This document shows positions 23,276-32,603 of a stretch of 64,000 bases of DNA, piece after piece (the stretch's first letter is position 1; every line of letters begins with the position of its first letter). The DNA is from Cohnella kolymensis (lineage in GTDB: Bacteria; Bacillota; Bacilli; Paenibacillales; Paenibacillaceae), in NCBI RefSeq assembly GCF_000829465.1, contig NZ_JXAL01000014.1, positions 1-64,000 on the forward strand. The letters are read 5' to 3'. The notes below the pieces were generated by a model. It did not search any database and had not been told where the DNA came from. It worked only from the letters and a program-made list of their open reading frames with translations. The position numbers and the translations under genes are program-made.

Positions 23276-24285
23276 GATGTCCGCCCCCCTTTTCTTGCGA
23301 TATAGATGAAGAACGGTACGCCGAGCAGCGCGGTCATGACGCCGACCGGCACTTCCTTGGGCATAGCGATGTAGCGGGATCCCAAATCGGCGGATATAAG
23401 CAGAAACGCTCCTAGAACCGCGCAATAGGGCACAATCCAGCGGTAATCCGTCCCGACGAAGAACCGGACGACATGAGGAATGATGATACCGATAAAGGCG
23501 ATCGGTCCCGCGACTGCTACCGAAGCGCCGGCAAGAAGAATAACGGCCGCCGCCGCCGATATTTTGATATAAACGATGTTCTGCCCAAGGCTGCGGGCAA
23601 TATCATCACCCATGGACAGCACACTCAATTTCCTCGACAGAAACAGGGCGATTAGCATACCTGCGCCCATGTACGGCCAGACCGCTTCGAGTTGGTTCAT
23701 GTCTCTTCCAGCCACCGAGCCGACCAGCCATACCAGTACCTGGTCGAACATTTTTCCGTCGGACAACATCATACCTTGCGTTAAAGAGTAGAAAAATGCA
23801 GCCATTGAGGCCCCGGCCAGCGTGATCTTTACCGGCGTCATCCCGTCCCTTCCTATGCTTCCGAGCGCAAAGACAATACAGCCGCTTATTGCGGCACCCA
23901 GAAGTGCGACCCAGGTAAGTGCCTGCAATCCCGATAAATCCAGCCAGCCTGCTGCCAGAACAATGAAGAAGACGGCGCCTGAATTCACGCCGAGAGTGCT
24001 CGGCGATGCGATGGGGTTGCTTGTAATGACTTGCATCAACGCTCCGGCAACGGCCAGAGAAGCTCCTGCGGAAGCAGCGATGAATGCGCGGGGGACCCGT
24101 GTCGTCTGAATAACCAGATGATCGTTGCTGCCATTGCCGCCTGCGAACGATTCCCATACGGCAGACAAGGGAATATCCGTTACTCCGAATGCGATGCTCG
24201 CTGCAACTGCCAGCATTACTGAAATAAGCGATATGATCAGCCTAATAATTTCATAATAGCGGAGCTGCCTACTTTCCATACCCAT
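23272..24285 (-). CDS. Iron-siderophore ABC transporter permease (FecC type)
   Basis: A 337-residue FecCD-family permease with about nine to ten membrane helices, carrying GALMQVITSNPIASPSTLGV and AGPIAFIGIIIPHVVRF. It forms a heterodimer with the next gene product. It is the first gene of the leftward operon. No clear Shine-Dalgarno sequence precedes ATGGGTATGG. The 160-base gap to the divergent binding-protein gene carries two perfect Fur boxes. Confidence 0.93.
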   Translation of the reverse strand: MGMESRQLRYYEIIRLIISLISVMLAVAASIAFGVTDIPLSAVWESFAGGNGSNDHLVIQTTRVPRAFIAASAGASLAVAGALMQVITSNPIASPSTLGVNSGAVFFIVLAAGWLDLSGLQALTWVALLGAAISGCIVFALGSIGRDGMTPVKITLAGASMAAFFYSLTQGMMLSDGKMFDQVLVWLVGSVAGRDMNQLEAVWPYMGAGMLIALFLSRKLSVLSMGDDIARSLGQNIVYIKISAAAAVILLAGASVAVAGPIAFIGIIIPHVVRFFVGTDYRWIVPYCAVLGAFLLISADLGSRYIAMPKEVPVGVMTALLGVPFFIYIARKGGRTS

Positions 24286-24334
24286 ACTGATAGTTACTAG
24301 TTTAGAAGAAGGGGCTTTGCAATGTCAACGATTT

Positions 24335-24349
24335 TGATAATCATTATCA
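24335..24349. promoter_or_regulatory. Fur box 1
   Basis: TGATAATCATTATCA is a perfect 7-1-7 inverted repeat (TGATAAT-N-ATTATCA), the Fur consensus of Bacillus, 50 bases upstream of the permease start. Confidence 0.9.
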
Positions 24350-24399
24350 ATGTATGATTGACAATCATTTCGTGTCTCCGGTATAGTTCTCGGTGTGAA

Positions 24400-24414
24400 T
24401 GATAATCATTATCA
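24400..24414. promoter_or_regulatory. Fur box 2
   Basis: A second perfect TGATAAT-N-ATTATCA repeat, 31 bases before the binding-protein start codon. The two boxes lie 65 bases apart and probably serve the two divergent promoters. Confidence 0.9.
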
Positions 24415-24444
24415 ATTATAAACCGTTTATCATGGAGGGAAATT

Positions 24445-25419
24445 ATGGTTTCGATTCGTTCATCAAAAAGAAGTTTGTTATTAGGACTCATCTTTGTGTG
24501 CGTGGTCAGTCTGTCTTTGACGGGATGCGGCAAAAAGGAGGCGCCGGCTGCGGGCATCGCCCCCGACAATGACGAAACGAGGACGGTTGAGCATGCAATG
24601 GGTAAAACGGAGATTAAAGGGAAGCCCCAAAAGGTTGTTATTTTGACGAATGAAGGAACGGAAGCATTGCTTGCATTGGGAGTTAAACCGGTTGGTGCGG
24701 TGAAATCATGGACAGGAGACCCTTGGTATGATCATATTGCGGCCGATATGAAGGGAGTTACCGAGCTCGGTGAGGAAAGCCAGCCGAATATCGAACTTAT
24801 AGCCGGTCTCCAGCCGGATTTGATTATAGGCAACAAAATGCGGCAGGAGAAAATTTATGAGCAGCTGCAAGCGATCGCGCCTACCGTAATGTCGGCAGAC
24901 CTGCGCGGAAATTGGAAGACAAACTTCAAGCTTTATGCCGAGGCGCTGGGCCTGACAGCTGAAGGAGACCAACAATTGGCGGCATTCGATTCACGGATCG
25001 ACAATTTCAAAAGCAAAGCCGGCGAAAAATTGAAAGAAACTGTGTCCGTCGTTCGTTTCATGGACGGGAAAACCCGTGTATACCATACGAATACTTTCAC
25101 GGGGATTATTTTCGATGAAATCGGGCTGGCCCGGAATGACATGACGAAGAACGCGAAAGACACATTTGTCGATGAAATCACAAAAGAGCGCCTTCCTGAA
25201 GCGGATGCGGATCGATTATTTTACTTTACTTACGAGACAGGCGACGGCAAAGCCAGCAACACCGAGCAAGAATGGACCGGTGATCCGCTGTGGAAAAACC
25301 TGACTGCTGTGAAAAACGGAAAAGCATACAAAGTCGACGATGTTATTTGGAACACGGCGGGCGGGATCAAAGCGGCGAATTTACTGCTTGATGAGCTCTA
25401 CCAGATATATGAAGTTTAA
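24445..25419 (+). CDS. Iron-siderophore substrate-binding lipoprotein
   Basis: A 324-residue periplasmic-binding-type lipoprotein (FepB/FhuD family) that captures ferric siderophore outside the membrane. It has a signal peptide with lipobox SLTGC, then the binding fold with VVILTNEGTEALLALGVKPVGAV and PNIELIAGLQPDLIIG. RBS is GGAGGG, and a perfect Fur box lies just upstream. Its stop overlaps the start of the following FhuF-like gene (ATGAAGTTTAA). Confidence 0.94.
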   Translation: MVSIRSSKRSLLLGLIFVCVVSLSLTGCGKKEAPAAGIAPDNDETRTVEHAMGKTEIKGKPQKVVILTNEGTEALLALGVKPVGAVKSWTGDPWYDHIAADMKGVTELGEESQPNIELIAGLQPDLIIGNKMRQEKIYEQLQAIAPTVMSADLRGNWKTNFKLYAEALGLTAEGDQQLAAFDSRIDNFKSKAGEKLKETVSVVRFMDGKTRVYHTNTFTGIIFDEIGLARNDMTKNAKDTFVDEITKERLPEADADRLFYFTYETGDGKASNTEQEWTGDPLWKNLTAVKNGKAYKVDDVIWNTAGGIKAANLLLDELYQIYEV

Positions 25420-26163
25420 TTCGGATTTGCTGTTCAATCAATATCGTATCGTGATTGATGAACAAGGAAAGCAGCGTTCTTCTTCTGTTCAGCGTTCCTC
25501 ACTTTCGTCTGAATCCGATATCCGAATTCTCGTGGATCGTATCGGAGACGTCTTCGGAAGCCGGGATTTAAGGGTTTCGGGCTCGATTTTCATGAAAAGA
25601 TACAGTGCATTAATTGCAGGAGCTCTTTACTTGTGGAGCCGCTATGGTTTTGCCGCCGATTTGGGCCTGGATCGTGTGAGTTGCTATGTAAAGGACAACG
25701 AATTGGTTTTGCAATTTCGAGATACCCGGCGCTGGTCGACGGGGGATATTTGCGGCATCTGTTTGCCGACAATGCGTGCCGTGTTATCGATACGGTCAGG
25801 AAATATACGAAAGTTTCGGAAGCCACGTTGTGGGCCAATCTGTCCTTTTTGTTGGTATACCGATTTGAAGAATGGATTCAGCATGCTGACACAGCGGAAC
25901 TGCAAACGCGCATCCAGGCAGTATACCGACAAATCATGAATGAACCGTCGGCCGACTGGTTTCCGGAGAAAGCATGCATTCCGCTGACGGGACGTTTTCG
26001 ATCGATCAAAGATCCTATGTGCCAGAGCCGCAGTATCCTGATCCGCAATAAATGTTGTCTTAGTTACCGGCTGCCCGGCGATGATCGGTATTGCTACACC
26101 TGTCCGATGATATCGGATGCTTGCCGTATCGATAAATACAAGGCATTGCACGGTAATCACTAA
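25409..26163 (+). pseudogene. FhuF-like ferric-siderophore reductase, frameshifted
   Basis: Two frames together give a protein of about 250 aa that resembles FhuF, the 2Fe-2S protein that releases iron from imported siderophores. The first frame runs from MKFNSDLLFNQYR to about VLQFRDT. The second continues ALVDGGYLRHLFADN and ends with the cysteine motif CCLSYRLPGDDRYCYTC (C-C-x11-C-x2-C). A single missing base at about 25715-25745 explains the break. The start overlaps the binding-protein stop, so it is translationally coupled and Fur-regulated. Given the intact motif, a sequencing error is as likely as true inactivation. Confidence 0.72.
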
Positions 26164-26270
26164 ATTCAGCTTCGAGGGAACGGCTTCTTTTTCACCGCCT
26201 GCATGCATAAGCTTCAAGCAAGGATCGAGGACGACCCCGCTTGCGGTCTTGTGCGCTGGGAGGTAAGGTG

Positions 26271-27188
26271 ATGCGGCGAAAATGGGGAAAAGGGTTTAAT
26301 TTTTGGCAGGGCGGCGCGCCGATGAACAGAGCCCCGCGACGTTGGGGCAACAGAGGTTTTCGATGGTTCGGCAGCAGTACGCCTCCGAAGGCGGTGCCAA
26401 GGAAGTGGGGAACGCAGAAATGGTCCCAAAGCTCCAGCGCGCCAGGTTATACGACTACTTCACGAAGGTGGGGCGGTCCGCGGCGCAAGCGGCTGAAACG
26501 TAAACATCTCTGGCTCATCACGCTGCTGCTGATCGTTTTTTTGAGTATGCAAACCGTCCTTTTTCTAGACCGCGAGCTGCGCGAGCCCCTAATGTTTCTG
26601 GCCAAGCTGCGTATTACGCAGATGGCGACGGAAGCGATCAACACGGCGATTACCCAGGAAATTGCCCGGGACGCCGATACGGATAAGCTTATTCAATGGA
26701 GAACCGACCCGAACGGGAAGGTGACCGGATTTCTCATTGACTACAAAGAACAAATGAGGCTCACCGCCAAAACGATCCAGGTCGTCGACCAAGTCCTTAA
26801 ACAGCGGGAGGACGTAGCGGAGCGCATTCCGATCGGTCACGCTTTGAAAAGCCCGTTTCTTTCTTCGTTCGGACCCAGCGTCGGGGTAACCTTCCACCCG
26901 GTAAGTGCATTGAAAGTAGACGTCGATACAAGGCAGACGGATGCGGGCATTAACATGGTGCTGATTGAAGTGCTGATCCGGATCCGCACGGAGATCGCCG
27001 TTGTCATTCCGTTCGATCAGGCACCCGAAATGTTGGAATCCGAAATTCCGTTGTCCTATGTAATGGTTGTCGGCGATGTGCCGACCTATTACTATGACAA
27101 CAACGGGCAGCCGGTAGGCAGCGGGGCCGCCCAAGCACCTTCCATCGCATTGCCGGGATCGCCGAAATCTCCTGAGGAGCCGCATTAA
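26271..27188 (+). CDS. yunB: Sporulation protein YunB
   Basis: A 305-residue membrane protein of the YunB family, needed for normal sporulation in Bacillus and expressed in the mother cell. One membrane helix lies near residues 80-100 (LWLITLLLIVFLSMQ), followed by the conserved outer domain (IGHALKSPFLSSFGPSVGVTF). The first 75 residues are unusual: an R-[KR]-W-G motif recurs four times in a Gly/Arg/Trp-rich, basic segment. Start ATG at 26271 has GGAGG 7 bases upstream. It is convergent with lytH, the ends overlapping by 4 bases; B. subtilis has yunB next to lytH. Confidence 0.9.
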   Translation: MRRKWGKGFNFWQGGAPMNRAPRRWGNRGFRWFGSSTPPKAVPRKWGTQKWSQSSSAPGYTTTSRRWGGPRRKRLKRKHLWLITLLLIVFLSMQTVLFLDRELREPLMFLAKLRITQMATEAINTAITQEIARDADTDKLIQWRTDPNGKVTGFLIDYKEQMRLTAKTIQVVDQVLKQREDVAERIPIGHALKSPFLSSFGPSVGVTFHPVSALKVDVDTRQTDAGINMVLIEVLIRIRTEIAVVIPFDQAPEMLESEIPLSYVMVVGDVPTYYYDNNGQPVGSGAAQAPSIALPGSPKSPEEPH

Positions 27189-28237
27189 GATTTCCGGGAT
27201 CTGAGTGCCTTCTTTTCCTCGCGTTCCCAATGCTTGAGCATCGGATACGGATCGAAAGCCCATTCCACCAGCCCTCTGTCGCGGTAAACACCGTAATGCA
27301 AGTGCGGAGGGAACTTACCTTGTGTGCCTGGGCGCCCATATCCTGAGCTGCCTACCCATCCGATGACCTGGCCGGGGCGAACGATGTCTCCGGCCTTTAC
27401 CTTTTTATCGTATCCCGATAAATGTGCGTAGTAATGGTACAGATTATTGAGGTCGCGAATGCCGATCCGCCAACCCCCGAAAGCGTTCCACCCTTTTATT
27501 TCCACCACGCCGTAGCACGTGCTCCTTACCGGAACCCCATGTCCTGCGAATATATCGGTGCCTTCATGGATTCGGTATCCGCCCCAGCTTCGACTAGTGC
27601 CCCACGTACTGCGAAAAGAGTAGGTGCTTCTTACAGGAAGGGGAAAAGCATGATCGGACAAGTCCAACCGGTCGAACGTTCCATAAATCTTCGTAAACTG
27701 CATGATGCGTTGAACAGCGCGCGTATTGTGGTAATACTCCCATAAGCCGATCGGAAAATCCTCCTCGCTGCTTCCATGCCGAACGACTTTCAAAGCAACG
27801 GTGTAGAGGAGATCCTGATCGTTTCCGGCGTCGGCTAAGCCGTCTCCTGAACCGTCAAGTCCGATACCGCGAAAAAAACGGATGGAGACCGGATTCGTAT
27901 CGTTCTTGTCCGGATTTAATACGCCGCTCCACCGATCTCCCGGGATGTATATTCCTGCTATGGCGTCATTGCGTAGGGGGCGGGTTTTCGGATGGGCGCG
28001 CGCCAAAGTGCGCTCATATTGATCGATGGCGGCAATTTGCACCCAGCTGAGTCCGGTTTTCAGGCTGATTTGCTCATACAGCTCGCGGCGCAGCTTTATC
28101 TGGTCGGGCTGAGCTTGTGCCGCCCCGTGAACTGGTGAACTTGACCAGCCTATAAAGAGCAGGATCAAGAAGGCGGCAATCTTGCGCCGGAATGGAATAC
28201 GACTTGTATTGGAACCTCCCGATCGGTGACGCAGCAT
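27185..28237 (-). CDS. lytH: M23 peptidase LytH/YunA (spore cortex)
   Basis: A 350-residue exported peptidase with an N-terminal signal/anchor (about 20-38), a middle domain, and a C-terminal M23 LytM domain with the zinc ligands in HEGTDIF and HLHYG. Bacillus LytH trims peptide side chains to single L-Ala in spore cortex. The position, convergent to yunB and divergent from lipA, follows the B. subtilis gene order and supports the name. The start has an AAGGGGGA RBS. Confidence 0.85.
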   Translation of the reverse strand: MLRHRSGGSNTSRIPFRRKIAAFLILLFIGWSSSPVHGAAQAQPDQIKLRRELYEQISLKTGLSWVQIAAIDQYERTLARAHPKTRPLRNDAIAGIYIPGDRWSGVLNPDKNDTNPVSIRFFRGIGLDGSGDGLADAGNDQDLLYTVALKVVRHGSSEEDFPIGLWEYYHNTRAVQRIMQFTKIYGTFDRLDLSDHAFPLPVRSTYSFRSTWGTSRSWGGYRIHEGTDIFAGHGVPVRSTCYGVVEIKGWNAFGGWRIGIRDLNNLYHYYAHLSGYDKKVKAGDIVRPGQVIGWVGSSGYGRPGTQGKFPPHLHYGVYRDRGLVEWAFDPYPMLKHWEREEKKALRSRKS

Positions 28238-28313
28238 GACAATCCCCCTTACAGGCAGCTGAATGGACCAAGTAGGTGTAGGGTTTACAGATCATTGGTT
28301 TTTATCCGAATCG

Positions 28314-28322
28314 TGCTATAAT
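28314..28322 (+). promoter_or_regulatory. Extended -10 promoter of lipA
   Basis: TGCTATAAT with a weak TTGGTT -35 hexamer 16 bases upstream, 26 bases before the lipA start. Confidence 0.5.
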
Positions 28323-28347
28323 AAGGGGACAGAAAGAGGGGAAGAGC

Positions 28348-29253
28348 ATGACGACTAGCGCCAGAGAGCGCAAGCCTGACTGGCTGCGGATCAAGCTGAC
28401 TACGGGCGAGCCATACCGCGAGATCAAAGACATGATGCGGACCAAAACGCTTCACACAGTATGTGAAGAGGCGCGTTGTCCGAATATATATGAATGCTGG
28501 GCCAACCGGACGGCCACGTTTATGATTTTGGGAGACATCTGCACACGAGCTTGCCGGTTTTGCGCGGTTAAGACCGGACTGCCGACGGAATTGGATTTGC
28601 AGGAGCCGGAACGGGTGGCTGAAGCGGCCGAGCAAATGAATTTACGCCATTGTGTCGTCACGTCCGTAGCGAGAGATGACTTACAGGATGGCGGAGCGTC
28701 TATATTCGCCGCTACGATTGCAGCCGTCAGAAAGAAGCTCCCGCTGTGCAGTGTCGAAGTGCTTATTCCCGACTTTATGGGGAAGAAGGAATCCTTACAG
28801 ATCGTTATGGATGCCAAACCGGACATCCTTAATCATAATATTGAAACCGTTGAACGCCTTTCCGACCGTGTAAGAGCCAAAGCAAAGTACAAGCGGTCAT
28901 TGGAGCTGTTGCAGCGGGCAAAAGAAATGTATCCCGACATACCGACGAAATCCAGCATCATGCTCGGAGTCGGCGAGAGGACGGAAGAAATTTTACAGGC
29001 GATGGATGATCTCCGCGCCGTGGATTGCAACATTCTCACGCTCGGCCAGTACTTGCAGCCATCCCCGGCCCACCTGGAGGTTGCCCGTTACGTACATCCT
29101 GATGAATTTGCATCGTTGAAAGAGGAAGGTTTGAAACGCGGATTCTCCCATGTGGAGTCCGGGCCGTTCGTCCGCAGCTCATATCACGCGCATGAGCAGG
29201 TGAAATCTGCGGAAGCAAGGACTACGAGTGTTCGGGAGGAGAGCAGAGTATGA
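28348..29253 (+). CDS. lipA: Lipoyl synthase
   Basis: Radical SAM enzyme inserting two sulfurs into octanoyl groups to make lipoate on dehydrogenase and glycine-cleavage proteins. The 301-residue protein has both cluster motifs: [12 protein letters not shown] (C-x4-C-x5-C, auxiliary cluster) and CTRACRFC (C-x3-C-x2-C, SAM cluster), and the C-terminal [11 protein letters not shown]. Length and order are typical. It overlaps the yutD-like gene by 4 bases (ATGA), giving a two-gene operon as in B. subtilis. Confidence 0.97.
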   Translation: MTTSARERKPDWLRIKLTTGEPYREIKDMMRTKTLHTVCEEARCPNIYECWANRTATFMILGDICTRACRFCAVKTGLPTELDLQEPERVAEAAEQMNLRHCVVTSVARDDLQDGGASIFAATIAAVRKKLPLCSVEVLIPDFMGKKESLQIVMDAKPDILNHNIETVERLSDRVRAKAKYKRSLELLQRAKEMYPDIPTKSSIMLGVGERTEEILQAMDDLRAVDCNILTLGQYLQPSPAHLEVARYVHPDEFASLKEEGLKRGFSHVESGPFVRSSYHAHEQVKSAEARTTSVREESRV

Positions 29254-30143
29254 ATTTCATGGCAGGAGGGAATGCTTATTCGCTTTTGCATGAACATAAA
29301 AACGGATGGAATCCGGAAGCCTTTCACGAACGTTACAGCGAGGTGCTGGAACGGTTCGATTACGTTGTAGGGGACTGGGGTTACAGCCAGCTTCGGCTCC
29401 GGGGCTTTTACCGGGACGGACATCCTAAAGCGACCAAAGACAGCACGATTTCCAGCTTGGTCGATTATATTAATGAATATTGTAATTTCGGATGTGCTTA
29501 CTTCGTTCTTGGAAAGTTGGACAGCGCGAATCTTTCCGATGAGCAGAAGTCCGCTCTCCAGGTATTGCCTGAAATCAGCGCGGCTCTGAATGAGGCCGGC
29601 GAACAGGCTGCCGAGACGGCAGCGGCATTAAGCGGACCTCTGATGCGCTGGCCTTTGAAGGAACGCGCAGGAGGACCTGCACGAGTACCGAACGTTACGG
29701 TATCCGCCGTTGCAAGGGCGGCCGCGGAGAGTGCTGAACGCCGCAACGCGGCCAACCAGAACGTGAATGCCTCCGGCTCTACTAACAGAGGCGGAGGTTC
29801 CAGTTCGCGGCCGGGGCAAGACGGCGGGAATTCTAACAAGGGACGTTCATACGGCGGTCCATCCGGGGCGGATCGCCGGCAGGGACAGGCTGGCGCTCAA
29901 TCCGCCGGCAAATCTCCCGTGCAGCAGCGCGGCTCCCGCGTTCAAGCGAGCGGAGAAGCCGGCCGCCCGAATAATGAGGACACGCGTTTCTCCGAAGGCG
30001 GCAATATCCGTCCCGATAGCTCCAAGAACGGCAGCCGTTGGCCTGGAAAGAACAGGCGCCGCAAAACCTTCGGCGGCAAGCCGAACCATCGCGCAGAAGG
30101 CGGGCCGCGGCCGGACAACGGTTCGACGCGCTCCGGAGAATAA
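29250..30143 (+). CDS. yutD: YutD-family protein with long basic disordered tail
   Basis: The first 90 residues match the YutD (DUF1027) family: [27 protein letters not shown] and the [16 protein letters not shown] segment. Bacillus YutD is about 100 residues long, so the remaining 200 residues here are an extension. That tail is rich in Gly, Ser, Asn, Arg and Pro with few hydrophobic residues (e.g. [15 protein letters not shown] near the end) and should be disordered and basic, as in RNA-binding tails. The function of YutD is unknown. It is translationally coupled to lipA and followed by a terminator. Confidence 0.88.
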   Translation: MNFMAGGNAYSLLHEHKNGWNPEAFHERYSEVLERFDYVVGDWGYSQLRLRGFYRDGHPKATKDSTISSLVDYINEYCNFGCAYFVLGKLDSANLSDEQKSALQVLPEISAALNEAGEQAAETAAALSGPLMRWPLKERAGGPARVPNVTVSAVARAAAESAERRNAANQNVNASGSTNRGGGSSSRPGQDGGNSNKGRSYGGPSGADRRQGQAGAQSAGKSPVQQRGSRVQASGEAGRPNNEDTRFSEGGNIRPDSSKNGSRWPGKNRRRKTFGGKPNHRAEGGPRPDNGSTRSGE

Positions 30144-30146
30144 CAG

Positions 30147-30186
30147 AAAGCCGTTATCGACAAATCCGTCGGTAACGGCTTTCTTT
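30147..30186 (+). terminator. Terminator after yutD
   Basis: AAAGCCGTTA pairs perfectly with TAACGGCTTT around a 16-base loop, followed by CTTT. Confidence 0.75.
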
Positions 30187-30985
30187 AGCTTTTGCCTGAG
30201 CCGATGAAGGCTTCCCTTACGCGGTTCCAGAACGGGTAAGGCCTGTAGCGTGCGAAGGAGACTTTCTCTTCCGCGACTTTGCACACGATCGAGCGTACGC
30301 CGGACATCTCCAGAACGAGATGATCAATGCCGATGGCCAGTTCGTCCTCCGGATCGGGAGTGATGTCGCAGTGATGATGCTTCGGTAAAATGACCGGCGA
30401 TCCGAGCGTCCGGTATACGCGATTGTTAATGGAAGCCATTTCTGTGATCTGCAGCGCTTCTAACGATGGGTGAATGACGGCGCCTCCCAGGCTTTTGTTA
30501 TATCCGGTGCTTCCTGAAGGAGTCGAAATCACGATGCCGTCGCCGCGAAATGTCTCAAACGGTTCGTCGTTAATATGGATGCCGGCTACAAAGGTACTGC
30601 CGTCTTCACTTTTGAGGCTGAATTCGTTTAACGCGATATAAACGGCAGAGCTGGAGTGTGTCTGGATTTCTACCCGCAGCAGAGGATATTGAATTTTGCG
30701 CGGCTCCGTCGTTTTCATCAGCTCCAGCAGATCGGCGATCTCGTCCTTCTTCCAATCGGCGTAGAAACCGAGATGTCCCGTATGGATTCCAATGAAAGAT
30801 ACCTCTTCCACCCGGTGCTTAAACCGATGGAACGCCTGGAGAAGGGTGCCGTCTCCGCCGATTGAGATGACGACATCCGGCGAATTGTCGTCGGCGGTGA
30901 AGCCCTTGTCTTTCGCCAGTGTATGGAATTGTTCGCATAATTGCCGGGACAGGCGGTCGCCCCGATCGAGCAGCGCATACTTCAA
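30185..30985 (-). CDS. nadK: NAD kinase
   Basis: A 266-residue cytosolic kinase making NADP from NAD and ATP. It has the GGDGTLLQAF catalytic motif (with the general-base Asp) and the TPSGSTGYNKSLGGA motif typical of the family. The length matches Bacillus PpnK. It is transcribed leftward, convergent with yutD. Identification is secure. Confidence 0.96.
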   Translation of the reverse strand: MKYALLDRGDRLSRQLCEQFHTLAKDKGFTADDNSPDVVISIGGDGTLLQAFHRFKHRVEEVSFIGIHTGHLGFYADWKKDEIADLLELMKTTEPRKIQYPLLRVEIQTHSSSAVYIALNEFSLKSEDGSTFVAGIHINDEPFETFRGDGIVISTPSGSTGYNKSLGGAVIHPSLEALQITEMASINNRVYRTLGSPVILPKHHHCDITPDPEDELAIGIDHLVLEMSGVRSIVCKVAEEKVSFARYRPYPFWNRVREAFIGSGKS

Positions 30986-31063
30986 AACCTTGACGCTCCT
31001 TCCGCAGACAAGCGTTATTCTCCTACGATCATAAACAATAACCGAGGTGAATACAATGCCGGA

Positions 31064-32161
31064 TCAGAAGAATAAAGGCCATATCAAATAGACGATAAAC
31101 ATCGCGATCGCCCCGTGCAATAAGCGGAAAAGCGCGAACGGCGCATAGCGCCAGCGGGTGCGGCTCATCAAACCTGCCACCTGGGCATGGACGGACAGCC
31201 CTGCCCAGGAGAGGACGAAAGCCGCGGCCGCGATTCTGTCGACCATCGGCAGCGGCATCCCGGAGGCCGCTGCCGATGCCGCAGCTTTTGCCCCAAGCGT
31301 AACTTCAAAGATGCCTTTAACGAGGGAAGGCCCCATGTCCGGCGGTAAACCGAATACGTGAAGCATACCGGATGTCAACTGATTCACAAAAGACAATGAA
31401 CCGCTGTTCACGAAAAGGTCGAGAGCAGCGGAGAAAAATACGACTAAGCCGCCGACAATCATCATGAGCGCGAGTGAGGATTGCACGGACTGCTGCAGCA
31501 TGAGCCCGAAAGGCCGGCCGTCAGCCGTTCTGGCCCGGTGCATGGCGGCTAAAGCGGCACGCAGCCTGCCTCTGCCGGCGGCCGCGTCATCTTCGGAAGA
31601 CATGACGGCGGAACGATCAAGGAAACCGGTCAGTATACCGAGTGTCAAAGCCCCTCCATAGTGCGCGATAGCCAGCACCGGAGCGGCCTCCGAGCTTCCA
31701 AAGAAGCCGATGCATACGGCTCCGATGAGAAAGATAGGATCGGAAGTCGTGGTCATGAACACTAGCCGTTCCCCTTGTCTACCATTGAGCAGGCCCTGCT
31801 CCATTAACCGTGACGTCAAACGAGCTCCCACAGGATATCCCGAGGCGAAGCCCATCGCAACAACAAAGCCGCCCACACCGGGGAGGCGGAACAAAGGGCG
31901 CATAAGCGGATCAAGCAAAGTGCCGGTCATATGTACAATGCCGAAACCGAGCAGCAATTCCGATAATACAAAAAAAGGGAATAAGGCGGGGAACAGCACA
32001 TCCCACCATACCGCAACGCCTCGCAGAGACGCATGAAGCGCCGTTTCGGGCATCGCCAGAGCCAAGCCTCCGATAAAAAACGCAGCACCGCCTGCACCCA
32101 GCATTCCCGCAGCCCTTGTCCAACGAGAGAAGCCCGGCCGCTTGTTTTGCTTTATTTTCAA
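31064..32161 (-). CDS. ylbJ: Sporulation integral membrane protein YlbJ
   Basis: A 365-residue polytopic membrane protein with nucleoside-recognition (Gate-type) domains: AVWWDVLFPALFPFFVLSEL, MGFASGYPVGARLTSRL and TTTSDPIFLIGAV. YlbJ of Bacillus is made under SigE and needed for spore heat resistance. The TTG at 32161 is chosen because GGAGG lies 9 bases upstream; the reading from 32215 has no RBS. It lies 78 bases upstream of nadK in the same direction. Transported substrate unknown. Confidence 0.88.
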   Translation of the reverse strand: MKIKQNKRPGFSRWTRAAGMLGAGGAAFFIGGLALAMPETALHASLRGVAVWWDVLFPALFPFFVLSELLLGFGIVHMTGTLLDPLMRPLFRLPGVGGFVVAMGFASGYPVGARLTSRLMEQGLLNGRQGERLVFMTTTSDPIFLIGAVCIGFFGSSEAAPVLAIAHYGGALTLGILTGFLDRSAVMSSEDDAAAGRGRLRAALAAMHRARTADGRPFGLMLQQSVQSSLALMMIVGGLVVFFSAALDLFVNSGSLSFVNQLTSGMLHVFGLPPDMGPSLVKGIFEVTLGAKAAASAAASGMPLPMVDRIAAAAFVLSWAGLSVHAQVAGLMSRTRWRYAPFALFRLLHGAIAMFIVYLIWPLFF

Positions 32162-32367
32162 TGCGATTCCTCCAGTCGACCTTTCTTGTCCCAATATATG
32201 TAGACAGGCGTCCAATCTTTACATGAGACTAGGGATGCAGGATTTCAATTAATTGTAATCGTTTACAAAAAACACGTGAAATATGGTCCGCAATGTGATA
32301 CGATTGAACTAATAAAATAGATGGAATGGTCGTCTCACAAAATACGATTAATGACGGAGTGATGAGG

Positions 32368-32454
32368 ATGGCAGGAATCGTTGCAGGGTTGCTTGTATGC
32401 GCTTTCGTCTATGTCATTCGGGAATCCTTGCTCAGTCCTGAAGAGGAAATATAA
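32368..32454 (+). CDS. 28-residue single-span membrane peptide
   Basis: An ATG (32368; an alternative is 32362) preceded by GGAG opens a 28-residue frame starting MAGIVAGLLVCAFVYVI and ending in the acidic SPEEEI. It is one hydrophobic helix with a short charged tail. A terminator follows 36 bases after its stop, which supports real expression. I recognise no family. Confidence 0.45.
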   Translation: MAGIVAGLLVCAFVYVIRESLLSPEEEI

Positions 32455-32489
32455 ACAAATACCGAACAGATTGATGGATACAAGCGCAA

Positions 32490-32516
32490 TCGCCCGCTTA
32501 GGGCGGTTTTTGTTTT
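32490..32516 (+). terminator. Terminator upstream of the IS element
   Basis: CGCCC pairs with GGGCG around GCTTA and is followed by a T-rich run. It belongs to the small membrane peptide gene. Confidence 0.7.
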
Positions 32517-32603
32517 TGTTAAGGGATTTTTTACAGAATATAGCCGACAAAGCCCTCGACTTTAGGCATGGGATGAATCGGTTGAGGACAAGGGGGTGAA
32601 CAC

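Larger units (their letters stand above)
32162..32534. other. Intergenic stretch between ylbJ and the IS element
   Basis: This 370-base stretch lies upstream of ylbJ. It holds one plausible very small gene (32368-32454) and its terminator. Nothing else is recognisable. Confidence 0.5.
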
